Source of the DNA: Pseudophaeobacter arcticus DSM 23566 | Lineage (GTDB): Bacteria > Pseudomonadota > Alphaproteobacteria > Rhodobacterales > Rhodobacteraceae | Assembly (NCBI RefSeq): GCF_000473205.1 | Contig: NZ_KI421507.1 | Location: forward strand, 299,074 to 363,073 | DNA length: 64,000 nucleotides | Reading direction: 5' to 3' | Made by a program: the position numbers and the translations under genes | Notes under the pieces: model-generated | The model's database searches: none | What the model saw: the letters and a program-made list of their open reading frames with translations, nothing else | Told to the model about the DNA's origin: nothing | Shown: one piece after another, positions 34,935 to 44,404 of the stretch | Position numbering within the stretch: the first letter of the stretch is position 1 | Layout of the letters: every line of letters begins with the position of its first letter

Positions 34935-36224
34935 TTACGACAGACGGTCTTTGAGACCAAACCACAGACCCACGAGGGGAAGAAACCAGGGTTGGCCTGA
35001 ATGCGCGGGAATTGTCGGCCAGTTTAACCCGTCCAGAGGTGTTTCTTCCTCTACGCCCATAACTTTATTCGCCAGCTTTTGCCCCAGCAATGTTGAAAAC
35101 TGCGCCCCATGGCCCGAATACCCCATGCCATAAATCATGCCATCAGCTTCGCCTGCCCGGGGAAAGCGATCCTTGGACATGCCAACAAGACCGCCCCAGC
35201 AATAGTCTATTTTGATGTTTGCAGTCTGCGGGAAGATTTGGGTCATAGATTTGCGCAAAATAGCCCCAGATTTTGCATCTGATTGCTGGTTGGTATCCGC
35301 CGAGAACCGCGCCCGCCCGCCAAAGATAAGCCGATTATCCGGAGACATGCGAAAGTAGTTCCCGATGTTCAGCGAGGTCACGCAGGTGCGATTGCCCGGC
35401 ATCAGGCCCGCGACTTCGGCGTTGTCCAGCGGACGGGTGGCGACAATAAAGGAGCCAACGGGGATGATGCGCCTGCGGAAGTACCCCAGGGGCGCATTTT
35501 TGACTTGGCCGGAATAGGCCCCGGTGGCGGCGATAACGCGATCTGCGGTCAGGCTGCCGCGCGGTGTTTCAAGCTGCCACCCCTTTGCAGTTTTGGACCG
35601 CGCAGTCACCGGAGCCTGTTCCCAAATCGAGGCCCCGTGCCGATGTGCCGCCTGAGCCAAGCCGGAGACATAGCGCCCCATGTGCATCATGGCAGATTTT
35701 TCATAAAGGATCGCCCCATGAAAACAGTCGCTGCCAATCTCACCTTTCAATTCAGAACGTTCGAGCCAGCGGGTCTCTGGGTCGACCTCTTTGTTCAGCA
35801 GCTCAAAATTCGCTTTCATGCCAGCGACATGAGACGGCTTAGACGCCAGTTTCAGCTTACCGGCGCGGCGAAAGTCGCATTCAATGCCTTCAGCCTTAAT
35901 CAGATCCTCGATAACGTTGATAGAGTGATCGTAGGCCTGATACAGCGCATGGGCACGTGTCGCGCCCAGATGGGCTTTGGCAGAGGCAAAATCATGGGCT
36001 AGGCCATTGTTCAGGTGCCCGCCGTTTCGGCCAGAGGCTCCGGCCCCGACATGTTCTGCCTCCAGGATCGCTACAGACAGGCCTGCCTTGGCAAGGCTAT
36101 GGGCGGCGCTCAGCCCGGTAAAGCCAGCCCCGATGATGGCCACGTCAAAGTGACCACTCACCGGGGTTGGGCTGTTCGCCTCGAACGGGGCAGCTGTTTC
36201 ATGCCAATAGGAGGCAAACTGCAT
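34935..36224 (-). CDS. FAD-dependent amine oxidase (PuuB-like, DAO family)
   Basis: 429 residues. The dinucleotide motif DVAIIGAGFTGLSAAHSLA starts near residue 27 and the DAO-family C-terminal YGMGYSGHGAQFS is near 378. The closest known type is gamma-glutamylputrescine oxidase, which oxidises the amine of a protected diamine to an aldehyde with release of ammonia and H2O2. Its start overlaps the stop of the HAD gene by one base on the minus strand, so the two are cotranscribed. No PuuA-type glutamate ligase is nearby, so the protecting group may differ. Confidence 0.85.
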   Translation of the reverse strand: MQFASYWHETAAPFEANSPTPVSGHFDVAIIGAGFTGLSAAHSLAKAGLSVAILEAEHVGAGASGRNGGHLNNGLAHDFASAKAHLGATRAHALYQAYDHSINVIEDLIKAEGIECDFRRAGKLKLASKPSHVAGMKANFELLNKEVDPETRWLERSELKGEIGSDCFHGAILYEKSAMMHMGRYVSGLAQAAHRHGASIWEQAPVTARSKTAKGWQLETPRGSLTADRVIAATGAYSGQVKNAPLGYFRRRIIPVGSFIVATRPLDNAEVAGLMPGNRTCVTSLNIGNYFRMSPDNRLIFGGRARFSADTNQQSDAKSGAILRKSMTQIFPQTANIKIDYCWGGLVGMSKDRFPRAGEADGMIYGMGYSGHGAQFSTLLGQKLANKVMGVEEETPLDGLNWPTIPAHSGQPWFLPLVGLWFGLKDRLS

Positions 36225-36889
36225 TACAGACCAACCACTTTTGCCAGACCGGAAACGTCGGTGATTTCGGTGTAGCCGTAAAATGGGTTTGCCGGCTCGT
36301 GACCGCGATTGACCCAGACCTTATTGGTGATCCCCAGATCATGGGCCGTCATCAGATCGTAGCGGAAAGATGACGACACATGCAGGATGTCTTCTGGTCC
36401 GCATCCAAGCTGATCAAACATGTACTCAAACGCCCGCATCTGGGGTTTATAGGCCTGCGCGTCTTCGGCTGTGAACACATGCGCGATCGGAGCGCCCAGT
36501 TTCTCGATGTTATGCGGGATCTGCACGTTCATCGAGTTGGTCAGCGCCACCAGCGGTATCTCATGTGCCACTTTGGCAAGCCCGGCAGGCACATCGGCAT
36601 GCGGCCCCCAGGTTGGCACACGGTTGTAAATGTCTTCTGCAATTGCAGGATCAAAGGCCAGGTTGTTTCGTTTGCAGGCACGTTCCAGCGCGTTGTAGAC
36701 GACCTCGGCGTAGGGCTTCCAGGCCCCCAGGACTTCATCAATGCGATAGGTTGCAAAATCCGTGATGAATTTTGCCAGCGCCTCCGCGGACAGAATTTGG
36801 CTGTAGTGATCTGTTGCCGCACCGGCCATGTCAAAATTGATCATGGTGCCGTGGCAGTCAAAGGTGATGAACTTTGGACGGAATGTCAT
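36224..36889 (-). CDS. Haloacid dehalogenase type II-like hydrolase
   Basis: 221 residues of the HAD superfamily. The nucleophile motif FDCHGTMINFD has Asp10, followed by VALTNSMN (motif II) and the lysine region AYKPQMRAFEY. HAD type II enzymes dehalogenate 2-haloacids, but the family also includes phosphatases, and the Cys-His after the nucleophile differs from the common FDAYGT. It lies first in a two-gene minus-strand operon with the PuuB-like oxidase. Confidence 0.82.
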   Translation of the reverse strand: MTFRPKFITFDCHGTMINFDMAGAATDHYSQILSAEALAKFITDFATYRIDEVLGAWKPYAEVVYNALERACKRNNLAFDPAIAEDIYNRVPTWGPHADVPAGLAKVAHEIPLVALTNSMNVQIPHNIEKLGAPIAHVFTAEDAQAYKPQMRAFEYMFDQLGCGPEDILHVSSSFRYDLMTAHDLGITNKVWVNRGHEPANPFYGYTEITDVSGLAKVVGL

Positions 36890-37096
36890 TCGAGGTCTCC
36901 AGTGTTTGTCAGGACCATCTTGTCGCGTTCCCAGGCGGGCCGCATGCCGGGTTTGCCAAAACCAAGGCAGGAAATTCTGAAATACAAATGCACAACAGCA
37001 GAGCCTGCCATCTGACCGACGATCACAAACGATGAGCGGTGCCGATCCGCTGCAGAATGCCTGTAGATAAGATGACGCCGGAAAATGGAGCAGCAG

Positions 37097-38212
37097 ATGA
37101 CGAATTTAAACGCCGAAGAACTGCTAGACAGGCTGGTGGGGTATCCCACCGTCGTTGGGCGATCACACCTCGAACTGATACAGTTTATTGCCGATTATCT
37201 AAAGAGCTACGGAGCTCAGGTTCATGTTTTAACCGGGCCAGAGGGCGATCGCGCCAATCTGTTTGCCACCATCGGAGATGCCTCTGTTCCTGGGTATATC
37301 CTGTCTGGGCACGTAGATGTTGTGCCAGCAGGCGAGCCCGAGTGGAAAGGTGATCCATTCAAAATGCGCCGCGATGGGGACCGCCTGATTGGGCGCGGAA
37401 CCTGTGACATGAAAGGCTTTGATGCCTCCGTTCTTTCTGCGGTGCCGGATCTGGCGGCGCTGTCGCTGGCTGCCCCGGTTCATATTGCACTGTCCTATGA
37501 CGAAGAGGCCGGCTGCAAAGGTGTGCCTCATATGATCGCCGAGTTGCCAAGCCTTTGTGCCACACCATTGGGATGTATTGTCGGTGAGCCGACAGGATTG
37601 CAGCCCGTGTTGGCCCACAAGGGGAAGGCCGCGCTGAGACTGCGGGCCAAAGGTGTGTCCGGTCACAGCTCGCGCCCAGACCAGGGGCAAAATGCCATTC
37701 ACGCTTTGCTTCCGGCCCTGAGTGCGGCAGCGGCGCAGGCCGAAGCCTTAAAGACCCAATTGCAGGATGCGCGTTTTGCGCCGCCCTATTCGACCCTTCA
37801 GATCGGCGTCGTGCAGGGCGGGCAAGCGGTGAACATCATACCGGATCACGCCGAAGCGCTGATCGAGACGCGGGGCATTGCTGGTGTCGACCCGCAGCAA
37901 CTTATGGAGCCAATTATTGAGTGTGCAGGATCTTCGCTGGAGATCGACTGGATATCCTCATACCCGGCGCTGGCATTGTCGGCAGAGTCAGACCTGACCC
38001 GGCTCACAACCGCGCTATCTGGAAAACCGGCCCTTGGGGCTGTCAGTTTTGGCACCGAGGCGGGGTTGTTTCAGCAGGCTGGAATTCCCGCGATTATTTG
38101 CGGACCGGGGGATATCTCACGCGCGCATAAACCAGAAGAGTATCTGACCCGCTCAGAGCTGAACGCGACGCGGGACATGATTTGCAGGCTGGGTCACCAC
38201 CTCGCAAACTAG
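37097..38212 (+). CDS. ArgE/DapE-family deacetylase (acetylornithine deacetylase-like)
   Basis: 371 residues of the M20 metallopeptidase family. The zinc motifs are SGHVDVVP, GRGTCDMKGF, the EE pair in YDEEAGCKG, and a C-terminal HKPEEYL. Members remove acetyl groups from N-acetyl amino acids or diamines. ATG 37097 has GGAG six bases upstream; an ATG twelve bases earlier (37085) is possible. It is divergent from the HAD gene. In this setting it could deacetylate the product of the GNAT-oxidase route. Confidence 0.88.
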   Translation: MTNLNAEELLDRLVGYPTVVGRSHLELIQFIADYLKSYGAQVHVLTGPEGDRANLFATIGDASVPGYILSGHVDVVPAGEPEWKGDPFKMRRDGDRLIGRGTCDMKGFDASVLSAVPDLAALSLAAPVHIALSYDEEAGCKGVPHMIAELPSLCATPLGCIVGEPTGLQPVLAHKGKAALRLRAKGVSGHSSRPDQGQNAIHALLPALSAAAAQAEALKTQLQDARFAPPYSTLQIGVVQGGQAVNIIPDHAEALIETRGIAGVDPQQLMEPIIECAGSSLEIDWISSYPALALSAESDLTRLTTALSGKPALGAVSFGTEAGLFQQAGIPAIICGPGDISRAHKPEEYLTRSELNATRDMICRLGHHLAN

Positions 38213-38229
38213 CTGTGTAGCATAATCTG

Positions 38230-38257
38230 CTGCAAACAATCTCTTTGCAGTTTCTTT
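38230..38257 (+). terminator. Small hairpin with T-rich tail
   Basis: CTGCAAA pairs with TTTGCAG around a seven-base loop and is followed by TTTCTTT. It lies between the deacetylase and the second GNAT gene and may be a weak intrinsic terminator. Confidence 0.5.
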
Positions 38258-38339
38258 GCCGCATTCCTCAGCCAGAACGCAGCGCAACGCGCATGTCAAA
38301 GCCATTAGGCTGGGTCCAGGCAATCATGGAATTGAAATT

Positions 38340-39158
38340 ATGACGACAACTTTGGACAGGATCCAATTGGTGGATTTCTGCGCAGATCACTTGCCTGCGG
38401 CGGTGCGGCTCAGCCAACAGGCTGGATGGCCACATCGCGCACAGGATTGGGCGCTTACGCTTTCGCAATCCGCTGGGGTTGCGGCGCTGCATGAGGGCGA
38501 GGTTGTGGGTACAGCGCTTGTCTCGGATTTTGGCGATGTTGCCGCCCTGAATATGATCATTGTCGATGAAGGCCTGCGCGGTCGCCGCCTTGGGCGTCGC
38601 CTGATGGATGCAGTCATCGCGCGCGCCGGGGCCCGCGAAATGCGTCTGATTGCGACCCAGGACGGGCTGCCCTTGTATGAAAAGCTGGGTTTCAAAGCGA
38701 CCGGTGACGTCGCGCAGTTGCAAGGCATGGTTCAGGCGCCTCTCTCCGCCGATGGCGTAAAAACCGATGGATACGATCTGGACCGTATGATTGCGATGGA
38801 CAGGGCTGCCTCAGGCCTGGAACGCAGCGATCTGTTGAAGCGGATCTCAGAGCAAGGGCAAGTGTTATTTACCGACCAGGGCTTTGCCATTCTGCGCGAT
38901 TTTGGCCGTGGAAAGGTGCTTGGCCCAATTGTCGCGCAGAACCTGGAAACGGCCCGCAGCTTGTTGGCGGCAGCGGCGCAGTCGGAAAATGGGTCTTTCC
39001 TGCGCATTGATACGCCGGTTCCTGAGCTGGGCGCATTTGCGCAGGAGCTTGGTCTGGACCCAGTTGGTGGCGGCATCTGCATGGTGCTTCACCCGCATGA
39101 CGCCACATTTGGCAAAACTTTTCAGACCTATGGTCTGGTTTCTCAGGCTTTGGGGTAA
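38340..39158 (+). CDS. Tandem-domain GNAT acetyltransferase, second copy
   Basis: 272 residues. The N-terminal GNAT domain has VDEGLRGRRLGRRLMDAVI near 80-98, a clear acetyl-CoA loop. The C-terminal domain has FAILRDFGRGKVLGPIVA and FLRIDTP, as in the gene at 33972. ATG 38340 is chosen over the longer frame from 38256, which lacks a ribosome site and adds an unrelated leader. It lies three bases before the aminotransferase gene, so they share a transcript. It likely acetylates an amino compound in the same pathway. Confidence 0.8.
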   Translation: MTTTLDRIQLVDFCADHLPAAVRLSQQAGWPHRAQDWALTLSQSAGVAALHEGEVVGTALVSDFGDVAALNMIIVDEGLRGRRLGRRLMDAVIARAGAREMRLIATQDGLPLYEKLGFKATGDVAQLQGMVQAPLSADGVKTDGYDLDRMIAMDRAASGLERSDLLKRISEQGQVLFTDQGFAILRDFGRGKVLGPIVAQNLETARSLLAAAAQSENGSFLRIDTPVPELGAFAQELGLDPVGGGICMVLHPHDATFGKTFQTYGLVSQALG

Positions 39159-39161
39159 ACA

Positions 39162-40550
39162 ATGAACGATCAACTGCACTCAAACGCGTTACACGAATTG
39201 GACCGCCAGCATTTTGTGCATCCGGTCTCGTCCTGGCAGGGGCATGAAGCACGGGGTGTTCGCATCCTGAAAAGCGCAAAAGGGGCCACCGTCACCGATT
39301 CTGAGGGTCGCCAGCTGTTGGATGGTTTTGCCGGTCTATGGTGCGTGAACGCTGGCTATGGCCATGAAAGCGTCGTCGAAGCCGCCGCCGAGCAAATGCG
39401 CCGACTGCCCTATGCGACGGGGTATTTTGATCTCGGCTCTGAAGCCCCCATAAAATTGGCGGCTGAGCTGGCGGAACGCGCGCCAGGGGATTTGAACCAT
39501 ATTTTCTTTACGCTTGGCGGCTCTGACGCGGTGGATAGTACCATTCGTTTTGTGCGCTACTATTGGCATTCCAAAGGGCAGCCTCACAAAGATCAGTATA
39601 TCTCGGTCGAACAAGGCTATCACGGCTCCACCTCTGCAGGCGCGGGGCTGACGGCCTTGCCGGCATTTCACGATGGCTTTGGTGTGCCGTTCAATTGGCA
39701 GCATAAAATTCCGTCGCATTACCTGTATCGCAACCCGGTCGGGAGCGATCCTGCGACCGTCATTGCCGCATCGGTTGCCGCATTGAAGGCAAAGGTCGCA
39801 GAGCTGGGCCAAGATCGTGTCGCCGCCTTTTATGTGGAGCCGATCCAGGGCTCGTCCGGTGTCTTGGTGCCACCCAAAGGCTGGATCAAGGCAATGCGCG
39901 ACACCTGCGCCGAGCTGGCCATTCTGTTTATCGCGGATGAGGTCATTACCGGATTCGGGCGCACTGGCCCAATGTTTGCCTGCGAAGAAGAAGGCATCGT
40001 GCCGGACATGATGACAACGGCAAAGGGGCTGACCTCTGGCTATGCGCCGATGGGGGCCGTGTTCCTGTCGGATCACGTCTACCAAACAATTGCCGAAGGC
40101 GCCGGGCCAAAGGCGGTTGGCCACGGGTTTACCTATTCAGCGCATCCGGTCAGTGCAGTTGTGGCGCTGGAAGTTCTGAAGCTTTATGAAGGCGGGTTGT
40201 TTGAAAACGGCATCAAGATGGGGGACCGTTTGCAAAAGGGTCTGGCCGGATTGTCAGATCACCCCCTGGTTGGGGATGTGCGGGGCCGGGGGATGTTGGC
40301 CGCGATTGAACTGGTCACCGATAAGGAAAAGAAAACCCAAGTGCCCGCCGAGCTCCAGGCCGCGACACGCCTGTTTGACCGCGCCTGGGACAAAGGCCTG
40401 ATCATTCGCGCCTTCCCTCAGGGGGTGTTTGGATTTGCGCCGCCACTGTGTTGTACCGCTGATGAAATCGACGCCATCGTTGATCGTACCAAACAGGTGC
40501 TTGATCTGACCCTGGAAGATCCAGAAATCAGAGCCGTGCTGCGCGGATGA
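39162..40550 (+). CDS. Class III omega-aminotransferase (putrescine:pyruvate type)
   Basis: 462 residues of the fold-type I class III aminotransferases. It has LLDGFAGLWCVNAGYGH near 50, ADEVITGFGRTG near 260 and the PLP lysine in TTAKGLTSGYAP near 287. Close relatives transfer the terminal amino group of diamines or beta-alanine to pyruvate. It overlaps the following dehydrogenase by four bases (ATGA). The product would be an aldehyde for the dehydrogenases later in the region. Confidence 0.9.
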   Translation: MNDQLHSNALHELDRQHFVHPVSSWQGHEARGVRILKSAKGATVTDSEGRQLLDGFAGLWCVNAGYGHESVVEAAAEQMRRLPYATGYFDLGSEAPIKLAAELAERAPGDLNHIFFTLGGSDAVDSTIRFVRYYWHSKGQPHKDQYISVEQGYHGSTSAGAGLTALPAFHDGFGVPFNWQHKIPSHYLYRNPVGSDPATVIAASVAALKAKVAELGQDRVAAFYVEPIQGSSGVLVPPKGWIKAMRDTCAELAILFIADEVITGFGRTGPMFACEEEGIVPDMMTTAKGLTSGYAPMGAVFLSDHVYQTIAEGAGPKAVGHGFTYSAHPVSAVVALEVLKLYEGGLFENGIKMGDRLQKGLAGLSDHPLVGDVRGRGMLAAIELVTDKEKKTQVPAELQAATRLFDRAWDKGLIIRAFPQGVFGFAPPLCCTADEIDAIVDRTKQVLDLTLEDPEIRAVLRG

Positions 40551-41458
40551 CCCTGCTGCTCCAAAGCTTTCCTGCGCGTGCCAAGGTCTGGAGTGAGGTC
40601 TTTGCCGCAGCAGGAGAGCCTCTGTTCACGCAGGCTCCTTCGGGGAGGAAGGCCAAAGATGTCACGGTATTGGCCTGCTGGCAGCCGCCACTTGATTTGA
40701 CGATATACCCAAACCTGGAACTGGTTTTGTCCGTTGGGGCTGGGGTGGATCACATGCCTGCCCTGCCTCAGCATATCATGCTGTGCCGATCTTTGGCGCC
40801 GGGGATTGAAACACAGGTGCGCGACTGGGTGACTATGGCCTGTTTGATGATGCACCGTGACATGCCCGCATATGTGCAACAGGCCCGTGTCGGGGAGTGG
40901 AGCAGCCTGAATACCGTGGCCAACACCGCGCGCCGGGTTGGCGTGCTGGGCATGGGGCGGATAGGTAAGCTGGTGGCGCAGAGTTTGACCGCTTTGGGCT
41001 TCCCGGTTGTTGGCTGGTCGCGCTCGGGGCGGCCGGTTGACGGGGTTGAGGTCTATGGCGCCGAGGCCTTGCCGAGGGTGCTGGCACAGTCTGACATATT
41101 GGTTTGTCTTTTGCCTCTGACCCAGGAAACCAAGGGCATTTTGAACGCCAAAACCTTTGCCGCCCTGCCCAAAGGTGCCCATTTGGTTCATGCAGGGCGC
41201 GGCGCGCACCTGCATATGGATGATCTGCGGGATGCGTTGGGTAGGGGTGAACTGAAGTCTGCCATGTTGGATGTCACCAATCCCGAGCCACTTGCCAAGG
41301 ACCATTGGGCCTGGGCTCATCCGCAGGTGATCATCACGCCGCATATCGCGGCGCAGACCGACGCATATGAAGGTGCGCGCCACGCGCTGAACGTGGTCCA
41401 AGCCCTGAAACGCGGTGAAACTCCGCCGGGTTTGGTCGATCAGACCAACGGCTATTGA
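40547..41458 (+). CDS. D-2-hydroxyacid dehydrogenase (GhrA-like)
   Basis: 303 residues. The NAD(P) motif VGVLGMGRIGKL is near 128-139. Catalytic residues are visible as Arg in HAGRGAHLH, Glu in NPEPLAK and His in TPHIAAQ. GhrA-type enzymes reduce glyoxylate or hydroxypyruvate. It is translationally coupled to the aminotransferase, so it may reduce a 2-oxo acid product such as pyruvate or glyoxylate formed in the pathway. Confidence 0.88.
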   Translation: MTLLLQSFPARAKVWSEVFAAAGEPLFTQAPSGRKAKDVTVLACWQPPLDLTIYPNLELVLSVGAGVDHMPALPQHIMLCRSLAPGIETQVRDWVTMACLMMHRDMPAYVQQARVGEWSSLNTVANTARRVGVLGMGRIGKLVAQSLTALGFPVVGWSRSGRPVDGVEVYGAEALPRVLAQSDILVCLLPLTQETKGILNAKTFAALPKGAHLVHAGRGAHLHMDDLRDALGRGELKSAMLDVTNPEPLAKDHWAWAHPQVIITPHIAAQTDAYEGARHALNVVQALKRGETPPGLVDQTNGY

Positions 41459-41748
41459 ATCAAGCGGGTGGGGAAGGCCTGCAATCAGATGTTCTGCGGG
41501 CCTCACCAACTTGGAAGATTCTGCCGCAGGAGGCCCGGATATCAAATAATATGCGCAGGGTTCCTGGCGGATGATGAGTTCAGGAAGTGCTGTGGCAGGG
41601 GGTTCTCACACTCTTCTGGTTCCGCCAGGGGAAATGTTCTCACCGTATCGCGATGCAAACCGTCGCTGACCATACGAAGGTTGTCACTCTCCAAGAATGC
41701 TTCTTGCCTGTGCGGTTGCGCGGGCCCCACAACAAACAGGGAATGAAC

Positions 41749-43359
41749 ATGACCAATAATAAACCAACAAATTGGACCGGTCGCGACGATACAATGGTCG
41801 AAAATGCGATCCGGCGTGGCGCCACGCGGCGCGACTTGCTGAAGATGCTGGCCGCTTCGGGGGTTGCCGTCGGCGCAGGATCGTCCTTGCTGATGGGCGC
41901 AACACGTGCTGCGGCAGAAACACCGGTCTTTGGAGGCCATTTGAAAGCGGCGGGCTGGTCGTCATCCACCGCCGATACGCTTGATCCGGCCAAGGCCTCT
42001 TTGTCCACGGATTACGTGCGGTGCTGCGCGATCTACAACCGGCTGACGTTCTTGGATGAATTTGGTCAGGTTCAAATGGAACTGGCCGACAGCATTGACT
42101 CGGCTGATGCAAAAACATGGACGGTTAAGCTGAAATCCGGCGTCACTTTCCATGATGGCAAACCATTTACCTCGGCGGATGTGGTGTTCTCTATGAACCG
42201 TCACCTGGATCCGGCGGTTGGGTCCAAGGTCAATTCCATCGCAAAGCAGATGACCGCGTTCAAAGCGATTGATGATCTGACCGTTGAGATCGTTCTTGAA
42301 GAATCCAACGCCGACCTGCCAACGATCTTGTCGCTGCACCACTTCATGATTGTGGCGGATGGCACCACTGACTTTTCAAAAGGCAACGGTACCGGTGCCT
42401 TTATGATGGAAACCTTTGAACCGGGTGTAAAATCCATTGCGGTGAAGAACCCAAATTACTTTAAAGACGGTCCCTATCTGGACAGTTTTGAGTATTTCGC
42501 CATCACCGACAACAACGCGCGTGTAAATGCGGTTCTGTCCGGGGACATTCACATGGGCGCCTCCATCAAGGGTCGGTCGCGCCGCATGTTGGAAGGCCAG
42601 GACCACGTGTGGTCATCGGTCACCAGTTCCGGCAATTATACCAACCTGAACATCCGTCTGGACATGGAGCCTGGTGCCAAAGCAGGTTTCATTGAAGGGA
42701 TGAAGCATCTGATCAATCGCGAAGTGATCGAAAAGTCGGTGCTGCGCGGCATGGCAACTGTAGGGAACGACCAGCCGGTGTCTGCGGCCAACCGCTATCA
42801 TAATACTGAGCTGGCCCCCAAAGCCTATGATCCGGAGAAGGCAAAGGCACTGTTTGCCAAATCCGGCCTACTGGGAGAAACGGTTCCAATCGTTGCCTCT
42901 GATGCGGCAACGGCCTCCGTTGATATGGCAACGGTGGTTCAACAGGCAGGTTCAGAAATCGGCATGAACTTTGACGTTCAGCGGGTGCCGTCTGATGGCT
43001 ATTGGTCCAAATATTGGCTGAAAGCGCCAATTCATTTTGGCAACATCAACCCACGTCCAACACCTGATATCCTGTTCTCGCTGCTCTACACCTCTGATGC
43101 CAAATGGAACGAGAGCCATTTCAAATCAGAGAAATTTGATAGGATGCTGCTCGAAGCACGCGGCGCCCTGAACGAAGATCTCCGCAAGGAAATCTATTGG
43201 GACATGCAGGAAATGATTGCGAATGATGCGGGCACGGTTATTCCCGCCTACCTGGCAAACGTGGATGCATTGTCCACCTCTGTGAAAGGCCTGCGGTCAA
43301 ATCCATTGGGCGGTCAAATGGGATATGCATTTGCCGAGTACGTCTGGCTCGACGCCTGA
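41749..43359 (+). CDS. Peptide/opine-type ABC transporter substrate-binding protein
   Basis: 536 residues of the SBP_bac_5 (DppA/OppA) family. A twin-arginine leader (RRGATRRDLLKMLAASG) with hydrophobic core and AAA-E cleavage region indicates Tat export. The family region YNRLTFLDEFGQVQMELADS and later PYLDSFEYF are present. The start at 41749 has AGGG at a suitable distance; ATG 41743 is too close. It is first in an importer operon with two permeases and a fused ATPase and probably delivers the substrate of this catabolic region. Confidence 0.9.
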   Translation: MTNNKPTNWTGRDDTMVENAIRRGATRRDLLKMLAASGVAVGAGSSLLMGATRAAAETPVFGGHLKAAGWSSSTADTLDPAKASLSTDYVRCCAIYNRLTFLDEFGQVQMELADSIDSADAKTWTVKLKSGVTFHDGKPFTSADVVFSMNRHLDPAVGSKVNSIAKQMTAFKAIDDLTVEIVLEESNADLPTILSLHHFMIVADGTTDFSKGNGTGAFMMETFEPGVKSIAVKNPNYFKDGPYLDSFEYFAITDNNARVNAVLSGDIHMGASIKGRSRRMLEGQDHVWSSVTSSGNYTNLNIRLDMEPGAKAGFIEGMKHLINREVIEKSVLRGMATVGNDQPVSAANRYHNTELAPKAYDPEKAKALFAKSGLLGETVPIVASDAATASVDMATVVQQAGSEIGMNFDVQRVPSDGYWSKYWLKAPIHFGNINPRPTPDILFSLLYTSDAKWNESHFKSEKFDRMLLEARGALNEDLRKEIYWDMQEMIANDAGTVIPAYLANVDALSTSVKGLRSNPLGGQMGYAFAEYVWLDA

Positions 43360-43444
43360 CAGACCCAAGTTTGATTTTTCCCTGCGCTGGTTTCGCCTGC
43401 GCAGGGAACTCGCATTTTCAAGACCCAGATCCGGAGAGCCCGCG

Positions 43445-44404
43445 TTGCATAGATCGTTTCAAACCTGGATGCTTGTCGCACAGCGACTTGGAATCGCATT
43501 GATCACGTTAGTCATTGTGTCTTTTGCGGTTTTTTTCGCCACCGAACTTTTGCCCGGAGATGTCGCCGAGATCCTTTTGGGGCAGGCGGCAACACCCGAG
43601 GCCGTTGCCGGGTTGCGTGATGCTATGGGGTTGAACGAGCCAGCACTATCGAGGTTCCTGTCATGGCTGGGGGGGCTCGCCACCGGGGACATGGGGCGCT
43701 CGTATGTCAACGACATCAGCGTTTCCGATTTGATTGGACGCCGGCTATCCAACTCCTTGCGCCTGGCAGGGGTTGTCACCGTGATCTGCGTCCCCTTTGC
43801 CCTGACCTGCGGTATCGCTGCAGCCATGTGGCAGGATTCCCTGTTGGATCGGCTTGTTTCGATCCTGACGATTTCAGTGATTTCCGTTCCAGAGTTTATG
43901 GTCGCCACATTGGCGGTTCTGGTGTTCGCGGTTTGGCTGGATTGGCTGCCGGCCCTGAGCTACGGGGCGGATGCCAGCAATTTTGGCGCACTGCTCAAAG
44001 CCTATGCGATGCCCGTCATCACTTTGACCTGCGTTGTTTCGGCGCAGATGATCCGCATGACCCGCGCCGCAGTGATTGAGACAATCAAGACACCCTATGT
44101 CGAAATGGCGCTTCTAAAAGGGGCCAGCCGTCGGCGCATGGTTTTACATCATGCTTTGCCCAATGCGCTGGGCCCCATCGCAAACGCGGTGGCTTTGTCG
44201 CTGTCCTATCTCGTCGGTGGTGTGATCATCGTCGAAACCGTTTTTAACTATCCGGGGGTGGCCAAACTGATGGTGGATGCCGTTGCAACGCGTGACTTAC
44301 CGCTCATCCAGTCCTGCGCGATGGTGTTCTGTGTGAGCTATCTTTCTTTGATCACCTTGGCTGATGTGATCGCCACTCTGTCCAACCCAAGGCTGCGGAA
44401 ATGA
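43445..44404 (+). CDS. ABC transporter permease (DppB family)
   Basis: 319 residues from a TTG start at 43445, which has GGAGAG six bases upstream and gives the usual cytoplasmic N-terminus before the first helix. An in-frame ATG at 43325 would overlap the binding-protein gene and add a polar leader. About six membrane segments are seen, with an EAA-like loop ETIKTPYVEMALLKGAS. It overlaps the next permease by four bases. Confidence 0.87.
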   Translation: MHRSFQTWMLVAQRLGIALITLVIVSFAVFFATELLPGDVAEILLGQAATPEAVAGLRDAMGLNEPALSRFLSWLGGLATGDMGRSYVNDISVSDLIGRRLSNSLRLAGVVTVICVPFALTCGIAAAMWQDSLLDRLVSILTISVISVPEFMVATLAVLVFAVWLDWLPALSYGADASNFGALLKAYAMPVITLTCVVSAQMIRMTRAAVIETIKTPYVEMALLKGASRRRMVLHHALPNALGPIANAVALSLSYLVGGVIIVETVFNYPGVAKLMVDAVATRDLPLIQSCAMVFCVSYLSLITLADVIATLSNPRLRK

